Source of the DNA: Oceanicaulis sp. HTCC2633
GTDB taxonomy: Bacteria; Pseudomonadota; Alphaproteobacteria; Caulobacterales; Maricaulaceae
Assembly (NCBI RefSeq): GCF_000152745.1
Contig: NZ_CH672428.1
Coordinates: forward strand, 3,099,846-3,163,845
Direction of reading: 5' to 3'
Length of the DNA: 64,000 nucleotides
The position numbers were made by a program, and so were the translations under genes. Every line of letters begins with the position of its first letter. Positions within the stretch are counted from its first letter, which is position 1. The notes below the pieces were generated by a model that saw nothing but the letters and a program-made list of their open reading frames with translations, did not search any database and was not told the origin of the DNA. Shown piece by piece: positions 33,215 through 41,831 of this stretch.

Positions 33215-34804
33215 TCATTTCGCGTCTTCCTGCCGGGTGATCCGTCGGGCGATCCAGATCATGGGCGGCAGGGCGACCAGCGTGATCAATAACGCAGGCA
33301 GGGCGGCTTCGCCCAATCTTTCATCAGAGGCGTAATTGTTCGCGATCACCGCCAACGTGTCATAGTTGAACGGGCGCAGGATCATGGTGGCCGGCAATTC
33401 CTTGAGCACCTCGACGAACACCAGAAGCGCCGCCAGAAGCGAACCCGACATCACCATGGGGCGGTGCACCCGCCAGGCGGTCTCGCCCGGCCCGGCGCCC
33501 AGCGTGCGGGCGGCCATGTCGAGCGTGGGGGTGACGCGTTGCAAGGCGCTTTCGGACGGGCCGATGGCCGCCGCGGCGAAGCGCGACTGATAGGCGAAGA
33601 TCAGCGCCAGAACGCCGCCTGACAGCAAGAGCGGGAACTGAACGCCCGTCAGGCGGGTCCACGCGTCATCAAGACCCGATTGCAGCCCGCCCAGGAGCAC
33701 CAGCACGCCAAGAGCCGCGACGGACCCCGGCACAGCGTATCCCAGGCCGGCGAGGCGGGCGGCGGCGACAGCGACAGGTTTCTTGCTGCGCAGCGCATAG
33801 GCGCAAAACAGACCGATCGCGGCGGCGGCGAGGCCGGACAGGATGGCGAGGGTTAGCGAATGGCTGGCGGCTTGAAACAGGTCACGCGCCATGGGGGCGT
33901 GAAAAGCCAGATAGGTCAGTCGGCCCAGCGGGATCACAAGACCGATCAGCACCGGGCTGAGACAGAAAAGGGCGGCGACAGCGCCGCGCACCGGATCGAG
34001 ATCGACCCGCCGCGGCGGGCGGCGGCGACCGGACGCGCTGGTCTGGCGGGCGCGCTGACGCTGGCTGCGCTCCAGCGCGAACAGGACGAAGGCGATCATG
34101 ACAAGGATCAGGGCGAGACGCGCCGCATCGGCGATGGCGCCTTCGCCCGCCCAGGCGCGGATCAGACCCACGGACAATGTGGGCGCCCCCAGATGCACCA
34201 CGGCGCCGTAATCGGCGAGACTTTCCATCACCACCAGCGCCAGCCCGGCGGCGATCGCAGGGCGAGCCATGGGAATGGCGGCGCGCAGGAAAGCGCTGCG
34301 CGGCCTGGCGCCCAGCGTGCGAGCGGCTTCATAGGCGTCCGCGGACTGACCCGCGAAGGCCTCGCGCGCGAGCAGATAGACATAGGGATAAAGCGCAAAG
34401 CCGAAGATCAGCCCGGCCCCGATGGGCCCGCGGACGGTGGGCAGGAGATCGGCGGGGCCGCCCGGCTGGGTCAGGTCGTACCAGCCATAGGCGGAGGCGT
34501 AGGCGGGCGCGGCCAGCGGCAGGGCCAGCAGCCATTCAAAGACCGAGCGGGCGAAGAAGCGGTAGCGCGCCACGAGCCAGGCCAGAGGCACGCCGATCAG
34601 CCCGGCGCTGACCGCCGCCACGCCCGTCACCATTGCCGTATGGCCCAGATAGGCGGGCAGGCGGGTGCGGGCGATATGGGCCATGTAATCGGTCCAGGGC
34701 CCGAAAACGCCAAGCGCCGCAACCGCCAGGAGCGGTGCGGCGCAGATCAGAGCGGCGACGAGAGCGGGCCTGACCGGATTGAACTGGGCGCGTCCTGCGA
34801 TCAC
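33215..34804 (-). CDS. ferric iron ABC transporter permease (FbpB-like)
   Basis: A 529-residue membrane protein in which two binding-protein-dependent permease domains are fused, as in FbpB/SfuB: the first around residues 50-245 (EAARTLGARPRSAFLRAAIP contains its EAA loop), the second around 310-520 (AARTLGAGPGETAWRVHRP). About twelve membrane helices are expected. Its start overlaps the stop of the binding-protein gene by 4 nt. Confidence 0.93.
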   Translation of the reverse strand: MIAGRAQFNPVRPALVAALICAAPLLAVAALGVFGPWTDYMAHIARTRLPAYLGHTAMVTGVAAVSAGLIGVPLAWLVARYRFFARSVFEWLLALPLAAPAYASAYGWYDLTQPGGPADLLPTVRGPIGAGLIFGFALYPYVYLLAREAFAGQSADAYEAARTLGARPRSAFLRAAIPMARPAIAAGLALVVMESLADYGAVVHLGAPTLSVGLIRAWAGEGAIADAARLALILVMIAFVLFALERSQRQRARQTSASGRRRPPRRVDLDPVRGAVAALFCLSPVLIGLVIPLGRLTYLAFHAPMARDLFQAASHSLTLAILSGLAAAAIGLFCAYALRSKKPVAVAAARLAGLGYAVPGSVAALGVLVLLGGLQSGLDDAWTRLTGVQFPLLLSGGVLALIFAYQSRFAAAAIGPSESALQRVTPTLDMAARTLGAGPGETAWRVHRPMVMSGSLLAALLVFVEVLKELPATMILRPFNYDTLAVIANNYASDERLGEAALPALLITLVALPPMIWIARRITRQEDAK

Positions 34805-35853
34805 GGCCAGCCGACGCGGTCGAAGATGCGCTGGGCTTCGCCCGCATTGGCGCCGAGCTCGTCCACATTGACGTCATCGGACGAGAAATCGCCAAACGCA
34901 TCCAGCACGTCATTGTCATAGGCGGCGGACGGGATGACCGGATACTCGTTGGTGAGCTCGGCGAAGATGCGCTGGGAGTCGTCGCTCAGCAGGAACTCCA
35001 GGAATTCGATGGCGTTCTCGCGGTTCGGCGCATTGGCGGCGAGACCGGCGCCGGAGACGTTCACATGCGCGCCGCCATCTCCGAGATCGGCGAAGATCAC
35101 GCCGATCTCCTCGCCGATTTCATGATCGCCCGGATTTTCAGAGCGCATGAAGCGGGCGAGATAATAATGGTTGATGATGGCGACATCGCATTCGCGCGCG
35201 GCGACGGCGCGGATCTGGTCGGTGTCGCCGCCCTGGGGCGGACGCGCCATGTTCTCGACAATGCCCCGGGCCCAGGCTTCCGCCGCCTCGGCGCCGTCCT
35301 GGGCGACCATCGCGGCCAGCAGGGACTGGTTGTACACATTATTGGACGAACGCACGCAGATCCGGCCCCGCCATTGCGGATCGGTCAGATCCTCGAAGCT
35401 GCTGATCTCGGACGGGTCCACGCGATCCTTGGCGTAGGCGATGACGCGCACGCGCTTGGAGAAACCGAACCAGTCGCCATCAGGCTGGCGCAGATTGGCG
35501 GGAACATTCGCCAGTACGCCTTCGAGCTCGGGCGCCGGCTGGAACAGGCCCGCCTCGTCCGCGCGCCAAAGACGGCCGGCGTCCACGGTGATCACCACAT
35601 CGGCCTGGGAGCGATCGCCATCCGCACGCACGCGCTCGATCAGAAGGTCGCCCGGCGCCTCGATGACATTGACCTCGATCCCGGTGTGTTCGGTGAAGGC
35701 TTCATAAAGCGCATCATCTGACGCGTAATGACGCGCCGTATAGACATTGACCACGCCTTCGCCAGACGACGATCCGGACGGGTTGCACGCGCTCAGCGCG
35801 CTGAAGCTGACCAGTCCAACCAGAAGACTCTTGCAGGCGGTGGCGAATGTCAT
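34801..35853 (-). CDS. ferric iron-binding lipoprotein (FbpA-like)
   Basis: Periplasmic receptor of the importer. The ATG at 35853, preceded by AAAGGA, starts a lipoprotein signal with lipobox LSAC (Cys23), giving 350 residues; longer frames upstream lack a signal. The family's iron-coordinating tyrosine pair is visible in NHYYLARFM, which supports Fe(III) rather than sulfate or molybdate as ligand. EGVVNVYTARHYASD is the typical first strand. It is first in the operon. A Fur-like site lies about 75 nt upstream. Confidence 0.93.
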   Translation of the reverse strand: MTFATACKSLLVGLVSFSALSACNPSGSSSGEGVVNVYTARHYASDDALYEAFTEHTGIEVNVIEAPGDLLIERVRADGDRSQADVVITVDAGRLWRADEAGLFQPAPELEGVLANVPANLRQPDGDWFGFSKRVRVIAYAKDRVDPSEISSFEDLTDPQWRGRICVRSSNNVYNQSLLAAMVAQDGAEAAEAWARGIVENMARPPQGGDTDQIRAVAARECDVAIINHYYLARFMRSENPGDHEIGEEIGVIFADLGDGGAHVNVSGAGLAANAPNRENAIEFLEFLLSDDSQRIFAELTNEYPVIPSAAYDNDVLDAFGDFSSDDVNVDELGANAGEAQRIFDRVGWP

Positions 35854-35925
35854 GGCGTGTCCTTTTGCTGCAGACGGACGATATAGGCGTCCATCCGGTC
35901 CGGGGGAGGTACTCACTGCCATTTC

Positions 35926-35941
35926 TGAGAACGTCTCGCAA
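35926..35941. promoter_or_regulatory. possible Fur-type operator upstream of the iron importer
   Basis: TGAGAACGTCTCGCAA, read on the minus strand as TTGCGA-N4-TTCTCA, resembles alphaproteobacterial Fur sites of the TTGCGAATGATTCTCAA kind, except for the central 4 nt. The position, 73 nt before the first gene of the iron operon, is suitable. The match is partial. Confidence 0.35.
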
Positions 35942-36160
35942 GTGCGACGGCCAGCCGCACGGAATTTTGTTGGGCATTGACGCCCTGAGGGCCGGGTTCT
36001 AATCAAGGCTCCGGCTGCAGACGCCCGCCGCCCGAGCGACGCGACCCGCGTCCGGTGAAGTCTGCCTTCTGTCGCACCACGCTGCTTTCTTTCGCCGTCT
36101 CGCGAAATGGCAATTCGGGCCCCATTTGAAATGTGAGACCGGGCTTGAGGAGTATTGCTC

Positions 36161-37519
36161 GTGTCGACGGATCACCCGCACGCCGCCTTTCTGACAGGCG
36201 GCCTTCCATCCCTTTATGTGAAAACAGCTTTGCCGATCATCATCCTGATGGTGATGAGCGGTCTTCTGAACGTGACCGACGCCTGGTTTCTGGGCGTCTT
36301 CTCCGGTGAACAGGCGCTGGCGGCCGTCACAGTCAGCTTTCCCATTTTCATGTTGCTCAGCGCCCTGGGCATGCTGGTGGCGTCCGGCATGTCTAGTCTT
36401 CTGGCCCGCGCCCTGGGGCAGGGAGATCGGTCCGGGGCGGAAAGCGTCTTCGCCTCCGCTCATGCCCTGTCTCTGGCGATCAGCCTGGTGCTGGTCCTGC
36501 TCTACGTCCTCCTGGGCGGCCCGGTCCTGACCCGGTTGTCACTGGGGGATGAAGCGCTCGCTGCTGAGGCTGCGCGCTATATCGGCGTTCTGATCTGGGG
36601 GGCGCCGATCGCGCTGATCCTGTCGGTTCAGGCGGATGGTCTGCGCAATGAGGGGCAGGCCGGTTTCATGGCGCTGGCCGGTCTGGGCGTGACGCTCGCC
36701 AATATCGCTTTCAACGCCGTGTTGATCATCGCCCTCCAGATGGGCGCGGCGGGCGCCGCCATCGGGACCGTGCTGGCGCAGGGCGTGTCCGTGGTCATCA
36801 TCCTGGCCTGGCGTGTGCGGCATCCGCTCTTGATGTCAGCCTCGTTCAGCGGCTGGTTCCGGACCCGAAAGGGCTGGGCGCACATTCTGGCGCTCGGGGC
36901 GCCGCCCGCCCTGGGCCTGTTCGGCGTGGCGCTTGGATCCCTGACGGTGCTCAGCGTGCTGCAGCTGAGCAAGGCCGAGGACTATCAGGGTATTGTCGCG
37001 GCCTATGGCGTGGCGACACGGGTGATGACCTTCGCCATCCTTCCCGTGATCGGTTTGTCCCAGGCCCTTCAGACCGTTACCGGGATCAATCATGGCGCCG
37101 GGCTGACAGGTCGGGTGCGCGACTCGCTGCGTTTCGCGCTTCTGACCGCGCTTTGCTATGGCGTCGTGGTGGAAGGGAGCGTGCTGCTGTTCGCGCCCCA
37201 GATCGGCGGCTTCTTTGTGAGCGGGGAGGCCTTGGCGCCGCAGATCGCTTTCATCCTGCGTCGCCTGATGGCCCTGTTTGCGCTGGGCGCGCCCCTGTTC
37301 TTGCTGGGCCTGTACTTTCAGGCTCAGGGTGACGCCGTACGGGCGGCGATCCTGGGGCTGGCCAAGCCGTACCTGCTGTTCATTCCGCTTGTGATCGGAC
37401 TGGGGCTTGGCCTTGGATCCGACGCCATCTGGTGGGCGTCTCCGCTCGCGGATATCGGCGTTCTGGCGTTGGCGATCATCGTGTTCGCAAGCCGGCGCGC
37501 CGTCCCGGCGCGGGGCTGA
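36161..37519 (+). CDS. MATE-family multidrug efflux transporter
   Basis: A 452-residue protein with twelve hydrophobic segments in two homologous halves, the hallmark of MATE pumps that expel cationic drugs against sodium or protons. The GTG at 36161 is chosen because GAGGAG ends 8 nt before it; an in-frame TTG at 36155 is too close to that site. The first half opens VKTALPIIILMVMSGLLNVT. It stands alone and is followed by a hairpin terminator shared with the tRNA gene. Confidence 0.92.
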   Translation: MSTDHPHAAFLTGGLPSLYVKTALPIIILMVMSGLLNVTDAWFLGVFSGEQALAAVTVSFPIFMLLSALGMLVASGMSSLLARALGQGDRSGAESVFASAHALSLAISLVLVLLYVLLGGPVLTRLSLGDEALAAEAARYIGVLIWGAPIALILSVQADGLRNEGQAGFMALAGLGVTLANIAFNAVLIIALQMGAAGAAIGTVLAQGVSVVIILAWRVRHPLLMSASFSGWFRTRKGWAHILALGAPPALGLFGVALGSLTVLSVLQLSKAEDYQGIVAAYGVATRVMTFAILPVIGLSQALQTVTGINHGAGLTGRVRDSLRFALLTALCYGVVVEGSVLLFAPQIGGFFVSGEALAPQIAFILRRLMALFALGAPLFLLGLYFQAQGDAVRAAILGLAKPYLLFIPLVIGLGLGLGSDAIWWASPLADIGVLALAIIVFASRRAVPARG

Positions 37520-37532
37520 GCCGGACAGCAAA

Positions 37533-37558
37533 AACCCCGGCTCGATCGAGCCGGGGTT
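37533..37558 (-). terminator. rho-independent terminator of tRNA-Val
   Basis: A 26-nt perfect palindrome built on ACCCCGGCTCGA, with a T run on the minus strand (five A just before it on the plus strand). It ends the tRNA transcript and lies 13 nt past the MATE stop. Confidence 0.8.
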
Positions 37559-37577
37559 CGCGCCTCTTCAGGCATAC

Positions 37578-37652
37578 TGGTGGGCGATACAAGGATCGAA
37601 CTTGTGACCCCTTCGGTGTGAACGAAGTGCTCTACCGCTGAGCTAATCGCCC
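37578..37652 (-). tRNA. tRNA-Val (CAC)
   Basis: Read on the minus strand from 37652, the sequence folds as a complete cloverleaf: acceptor GGGCGAT/ATCGCCC, D-stem GCTC/GAGC, anticodon stem CTTCG/CGAAG with loop TTCACAC, T-stem ACAAG/CTTGT with TTCGATC loop, discriminator A and an encoded CCA (37578-37580). The anticodon CAC reads GUG valine codons. Confidence 0.95.
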
Positions 37653-37665
37653 TCAAGAGGCGCGG

Positions 37666-37694
37666 GTTTTATGCCGACGACCGGGGACGGTCAA
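37666..37694 (-). promoter_or_regulatory. promoter of tRNA-Val
   Basis: On the minus strand TTGACC (37694-37689) and TAAAAC (37671-37666) are 17 nt apart, 14 nt before the tRNA 5' end, and a GC-rich discriminator follows. A good sigma-70-type match. Confidence 0.65.
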
Positions 37695-37772
37695 GCGGTC
37701 CGGAGCCATGAAACGCAGATCGGTTGCAGCACAGGCATCGCTAAGTTACGAATTTTCCTCGGTTGCATAATT

Positions 37773-37786
37773 TTTTTTCGAAAAAA
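37773..37786. repeat. AT-rich palindrome in a low-GC patch
   Basis: TTTTTTCGAAAAAA lies in a patch (about 37740-37830) far richer in A and T than the rest of the window, between tRNA-Val and the small gene at 37935. The rest of 37653-37934 holds the tRNA promoter and nothing else I can support. It may be part of the small gene's promoter or a bent-DNA site. Confidence 0.5.
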
Positions 37787-37934
37787 TGGCCCGTCATACT
37801 TTCGTCAAGAACAAATATCACTTATAGACCCGCGTCTCGCCGCCGGGCTGTTTCGGTCTGCGGCTAAGAATTCCAAATGATAACGAACCCTACGCACGCG
37901 AGCTGCTGCGCGTGTTTGAAGGAGGTTTCTCCCC

Positions 37935-38153
37935 ATGGCCACCAATGACTTCTGCACCCGTGAAGGCGCGCTCCGTCTGAAAGAACGCATCGAGGCGTAC
38001 TGGAAAGAGCGCGGCTACGACGTGAACATCGAACTGACCGAAGCCGGCTTCATGCCCGCCATGCGTTCGGCCCGCACCGACGTGCGCTCGAACATGGTCA
38101 ACGGCATGCCGCGCCCGGCGAATGATCGCTCTTCCGATCGTCGCAGCGCCTAA
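37935..38153 (+). CDS. small conserved-looking hypothetical protein
   Basis: A 72-residue basic protein after an excellent AGGAGG ribosome site 10 nt before the ATG. The N-terminal half (TREGALRLKERIEAYWKERGYDV) is a helix and strand with aromatic residues; the C-terminal half is Arg/Asn/Met-rich and probably disordered. No known family is recognised. The ribosome site and normal codon use make it a likely real and well-expressed gene. Its stop overlaps the convergent gph gene, and its terminator seems to lie inside gph. Confidence 0.8.
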   Translation: MATNDFCTREGALRLKERIEAYWKERGYDVNIELTEAGFMPAMRSARTDVRSNMVNGMPRPANDRSSDRRSA

Positions 38154-38845
38154 GCGCCTTTCCGTGTGTCGATGAGCTCGGCGAGCAAGCCGGGCAAAGC
38201 GCCATACGCTTCAAAAAGCCGGTCCGCACCCAGAGTGCGGGCCGGCTTTTCGCTATAACCGCCCAGAAAGATCACAGATCCTGCGCCTGCCGCTTTCGCC
38301 GCCAGCGCATCGGGTTCGGAATCGCCCACCAGGACGCAGGCGTGATCAATCGGATCGCCCCCAACCGCGACCAGAAGATGCGCCGGGTCCGGCTTCTTCG
38401 CCGGGGCGTCCTCAGGGCCAATGACCCGCTCGAATCGATCACGCATGTTCAGAGCATCCAGTAGCGGAATCGCCAGCTGGGTCGGCTTGTTGGTGCAGAC
38501 CGACAGGCGCGCGCCGGCCTCGGCCAGCGAATCGAGCATCGCTTCGACACCCTCGAACGGGCGTGAATGGCGGGCGATGTCCGCGCCATAGGCCTCCAGG
38601 AACACGGTGAGTCGCTCGGTCACGAGGTCGGCGTCCGGCGCCGGGCGGCCTTCGCGTTCGAATGCGCGTTCGATCAGCGCCCTTGCGCCGCGGCCGACCA
38701 TGGCGCGCACATCCTCCAGCGGCACGGGCTCAAAGCCCAGAGGAACCACCGCTTCATTCAATGCGCGCACCAGGTCAGGGGCGGTATCCACCAGCGTGCC
38801 GTCGAGATCAAAGGCGATGCGCGCGCCGGACAGAGAAGTGAGCAT
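38150..38845 (-). CDS. gph: phosphoglycolate phosphatase Gph (HAD family)
   Basis: Removes phosphate from 2-phosphoglycolate formed during DNA repair. The 231-residue HAD protein has motif I FDLDGTLVDTAPDL (nucleophile Asp about 13), motif II Thr in VCTNKP, motif III Lys in AKKPDP and motif IV VGDSEPDA. Other HAD phosphatases of the same group cannot be excluded. A terminator-like hairpin lies within its last 35 codons. Confidence 0.88.
   Translation of the reverse strand: MLTSLSGARIAFDLDGTLVDTAPDLVRALNEAVVPLGFEPVPLEDVRAMVGRGARALIERAFEREGRPAPDADLVTERLTVFLEAYGADIARHSRPFEGVEAMLDSLAEAGARLSVCTNKPTQLAIPLLDALNMRDRFERVIGPEDAPAKKPDPAHLLVAVGGDPIDHACVLVGDSEPDALAAKAAGAGSVIFLGGYSEKPARTLGADRLFEAYGALPGLLAELIDTRKGA
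38213..38250 (+). terminator. intrinsic terminator inside the gph coding region
   Basis: AAAAGCCGG pairs with CCGGCTTTT, then CCGCAC with GTGCGG, around a CCAGA loop, giving a stem of about 16 bp. On the plus strand one G-U wobble completes it and a T4 run follows, so it suits the small gene ending at 38153. On the minus strand the same element lies within gph codons. Confidence 0.7.
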
Positions 38846-38994
38846 GGGCCCTCACATTGGGTTTCAAAGACGTCAGCGTTTGTGACGCGCCTGCGTGGTC
38901 GCGTCCCGGGTCTTGATAGGCTATAGCGCTGAAGCATCAAAAGCGCCTGAGATTCCTCACCTCACGGGCCTGACGTTTTCTGGGAGCCTGGCTC

Positions 38995-40353
38995 ATGTCC
39001 TCACGTCCCCGCGCCGCCGTCATTCTCGCCGCCGGTCATGGCAAACGCATGAAATCGGACCTCGCCAAGCCGCTGCACCCCATTGGCGGTCGCTCCATGC
39101 TCGACTGGTCCCTGGCGCTGGCGGATGCGGTGCAGGCCGAGCGCAAGGTCGTGGTCTGGGGCGCCCATGCGCCCGAGGTGAAGGACAAGGCGGAAGCCGC
39201 GGGCGCGTTGACAGCCTTGCAGGACCCGCCCCAGGGCACCGGCCACGCCGTGCAGCAGGCGCAGGACGCGCTCAAGGATTTCGACGGCGACGTGATCGTG
39301 CTCTATGCCGACACGCCGCTGATTACGGCTGAAACCGTGGAACAGGTCTTCGCGGCGCTCGACGCAGGCGCCGCCGTCTCCGTGCTGGGCTTTGAACCGA
39401 GAGAGCCGGGCGGCTATGGCCGTCTGATCGAGAACGCCTCAGGCGGGCTCGACGCGATCGTTGAGGCCAAGGACGCCAGCCCCGAGCAATTGATGGTGGG
39501 GCTGTGCAATTCCGGCGTCCTCGCCATGCCGTCCGGGCTGATGTTCGAGCTTCTGGGCGAGGTGACGAACGAGAATGCCAGCGGCGAATACTATCTGACC
39601 GACCTTGTGGGGCTGGCGCGCGGTCGCGACCTGCCGGCAAAGGCGGTGAAGGCCAGTGCAGACGAGGTGCTGGGCGTCAATTCCCGCGTCGATCTCGCCG
39701 CCGCCGAACATGCCTTCCAGCAACGCGCGCGACATCAGGCCATGGTGGACGGAGTGACGCTGATCGCGCCCGAAACCGTCTATTTCAGCCATGACACCAT
39801 GATCGAGAATGACGTGGTGGTCGAACCCCATGTGGTGTTCGGACCGGGTGTTGTGATCCGCACCGGCGCCCGCATTCGCGCCCATTCCCATCTGGAAGGC
39901 GCTGACGTGGCTGGCGGCTGCGAGGTCGGCCCCTATGCCCGCTTGCGCCCCGGTGCGGTGCTGAAGACCGGCGCCAAGGTGGGCAATTTCGTGGAAGTGA
40001 AAAAAGCGGTGATGGGGGAGGGCGCGAAAGCGAACCACCTTTCCTATATCGGGGACGCGACGGTGGGCGCGAACGCCAATATCGGAGCGGGAACCATCAC
40101 CTGCAATTATGACGGCTTTCTCAAATACCAGACGGTGATCGGCGAGGGCGCCTTCATCGGCTCGAATTCCGCGCTGGTGGCCCCCGTCACCATTGGCGAC
40201 GGCGCAATGACCGGATCGGGCAGCGTGATCACCGAGAACGTGCCCGCAGATGCTCTGGCCGTGTCACGCGCCAAGCAGACGAACAAGGACGGCTGGGCGG
40301 CGCGGTTCCGCCGGGCCATGTCCGCCAAGAAGAACAAGACGACGAAGGGATAG
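38995..40353 (+). CDS. glmU: bifunctional GlmU (GlcN-1-P acetyltransferase / UDP-GlcNAc pyrophosphorylase)
   Basis: Makes UDP-N-acetylglucosamine for peptidoglycan and lipopolysaccharide. The 452-residue enzyme has the N-terminal uridyltransferase domain with LAAGHGKRMKSDLAKPLHP and YADTPLIT, then a left-handed beta-helix acetyltransferase domain with the catalytic-site region KANHLSYIGDATVG and CNYDGF. Length is normal. It is divergent from gph and begins a run with gabD and rpiA 2-4 nt apart or overlapping. Confidence 0.95.
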   Translation: MSSRPRAAVILAAGHGKRMKSDLAKPLHPIGGRSMLDWSLALADAVQAERKVVVWGAHAPEVKDKAEAAGALTALQDPPQGTGHAVQQAQDALKDFDGDVIVLYADTPLITAETVEQVFAALDAGAAVSVLGFEPREPGGYGRLIENASGGLDAIVEAKDASPEQLMVGLCNSGVLAMPSGLMFELLGEVTNENASGEYYLTDLVGLARGRDLPAKAVKASADEVLGVNSRVDLAAAEHAFQQRARHQAMVDGVTLIAPETVYFSHDTMIENDVVVEPHVVFGPGVVIRTGARIRAHSHLEGADVAGGCEVGPYARLRPGAVLKTGAKVGNFVEVKKAVMGEGAKANHLSYIGDATVGANANIGAGTITCNYDGFLKYQTVIGEGAFIGSNSALVAPVTIGDGAMTGSGSVITENVPADALAVSRAKQTNKDGWAARFRRAMSAKKNKTTKG

Positions 40354-40355
40354 CC

Positions 40356-41831
40356 ATGACCGAACTGCTGGATCGCCTCAAGGACAAGGCGCTGTATCAG
40401 ACCCAGTCCTTCATTAACGGCGCCTGGGTTGCGGGCAAGCCCTGGATCGAGGTGACGAGCCCCACCAATCGCGCCGTGCTGGCGCAGATGACGGATGTGG
40501 GCGCAAAGGGCGCCGAGGACGCCATTGACGCCGCCGCCGAGGCCTTCAAGACGTGGAAGAACACGCCGGTCTTCGAACGCGCCCAGCTGGTGAAGAAATG
40601 GCATGACTTGATCCTCGAGCATGCCGACGATCTGGGTCATCTCATCACCGCTGAAATGGGCAAGCCTTTCCCCGAAGCGCGGGGCGAGGTCGTCTATGGC
40701 GCGGGCTTTGTCGAGTGGTCGGCGGAAGAAGCCAAGCGCATCCATGGCGAGACCATCCAGACCCCGTTCCCTGGCTCGCGCGGCTGGACAATCCATCAGC
40801 CGATCGGGGTCGTCGCCTGCATCACGCCGTGGAACTTCCCCTCCGCCATGATCACCCGCAAATGCGCCCCGGCGCTGGCGGCGGGCTGCACCGTGGTGGT
40901 GAAACCGGCGCCGGAAACCCCGCTATCGGCGCTGGCTCTGGCGGAGCTGGCCAAGCGCGCGGGCTTCCCCGATGGCGTCTTCAACGTCATCACCGGCGAT
41001 GCGCCGGCCATTGGCGATGTCTTCACCCAGTCCGACAAGGTGCGCATGGTGGGCTTCACTGGCTCCACGCCTGTGGGCAAGCTGCTGATGAAGCAGGCCT
41101 CGAGCACCGTGAAGCGCGTGGCGCTGGAGCTGGGGGGCAATGCGCCCTTCCTGATCATGGATGATGCGGACATCGAGAAAGCGGCGGACGGCGTGATCGC
41201 GTCGAAATTCCGCGCCTCGGGCCAGACTTGCGTGTCGGCCAACCGGATCATCGCCCACGCCCCCATCGCCGACAAGCTGATCGCCGCGCTCAAGGAGCGC
41301 ATTGCGGCGATCAAGGTGGGCGATGGTCTGACCGAAGGCGTCACCGTGGGCCCGCTGATCCATGACGAGGCGGTCTCACGCGTCGACAAGCTCGTTCAGA
41401 ATGCCCGCGAACGCGGCGCGACCATCCATACAGGCGGCAAGTCCCTGGCCGATGAACTGGGCGGGTCCTTCTACGCCCCGACCCTGATCGAGGGCGGCAC
41501 GGATTTCGAGCTGGAGCTCGCGTGCTTTGAAATCTTCGGCCCGGTTTGCGCGGTCTATCGCGTGGAGACCGAAGCGGAGATGATCGAGCTCGCGAATTCC
41601 ACACCCTATGGGCTCGCCGCCTATGTCTACACGCGCGATGTGGGCCGGGTGCACCGCATCTCCGAAGCGCTTGATTTCGGCATGATCGGGGTCAACGCCC
41701 CGATGGTCGGCTCGCCCGCCACCCCGTTCGGCGGCGTCAAGGAATCCGGCATTGGCCGTGAAGGCGGCAAATGGGGCGTCGAGGAATTCACCGAACTCAA
41801 ATTCGTGCTTCTGGCGGGAGTGGATCAATGA
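40356..41831 (+). CDS. gabD: NAD(P)-dependent succinate-semialdehyde dehydrogenase
   Basis: Oxidises succinate semialdehyde to succinate. The 491-residue aldehyde dehydrogenase has the oxyanion Asn in TPWNFPSAMITRK, cofactor motif FTGSTPVGK, catalytic Glu in LELGGNAPF and catalytic Cys in SGQTCVSANR; the last block is typical of GabD. It starts 2 nt after glmU and overlaps rpiA by 4 nt. Substrate is inferred from family likeness. Confidence 0.92.
   Translation: MTELLDRLKDKALYQTQSFINGAWVAGKPWIEVTSPTNRAVLAQMTDVGAKGAEDAIDAAAEAFKTWKNTPVFERAQLVKKWHDLILEHADDLGHLITAEMGKPFPEARGEVVYGAGFVEWSAEEAKRIHGETIQTPFPGSRGWTIHQPIGVVACITPWNFPSAMITRKCAPALAAGCTVVVKPAPETPLSALALAELAKRAGFPDGVFNVITGDAPAIGDVFTQSDKVRMVGFTGSTPVGKLLMKQASSTVKRVALELGGNAPFLIMDDADIEKAADGVIASKFRASGQTCVSANRIIAHAPIADKLIAALKERIAAIKVGDGLTEGVTVGPLIHDEAVSRVDKLVQNARERGATIHTGGKSLADELGGSFYAPTLIEGGTDFELELACFEIFGPVCAVYRVETEAEMIELANSTPYGLAAYVYTRDVGRVHRISEALDFGMIGVNAPMVGSPATPFGGVKESGIGREGGKWGVEEFTELKFVLLAGVDQ

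Noticed and set aside
37671..37880. A 69-codon frame over the AT-rich patch
   Set aside because: No ribosome site, overlaps the tRNA promoter, and odd composition.
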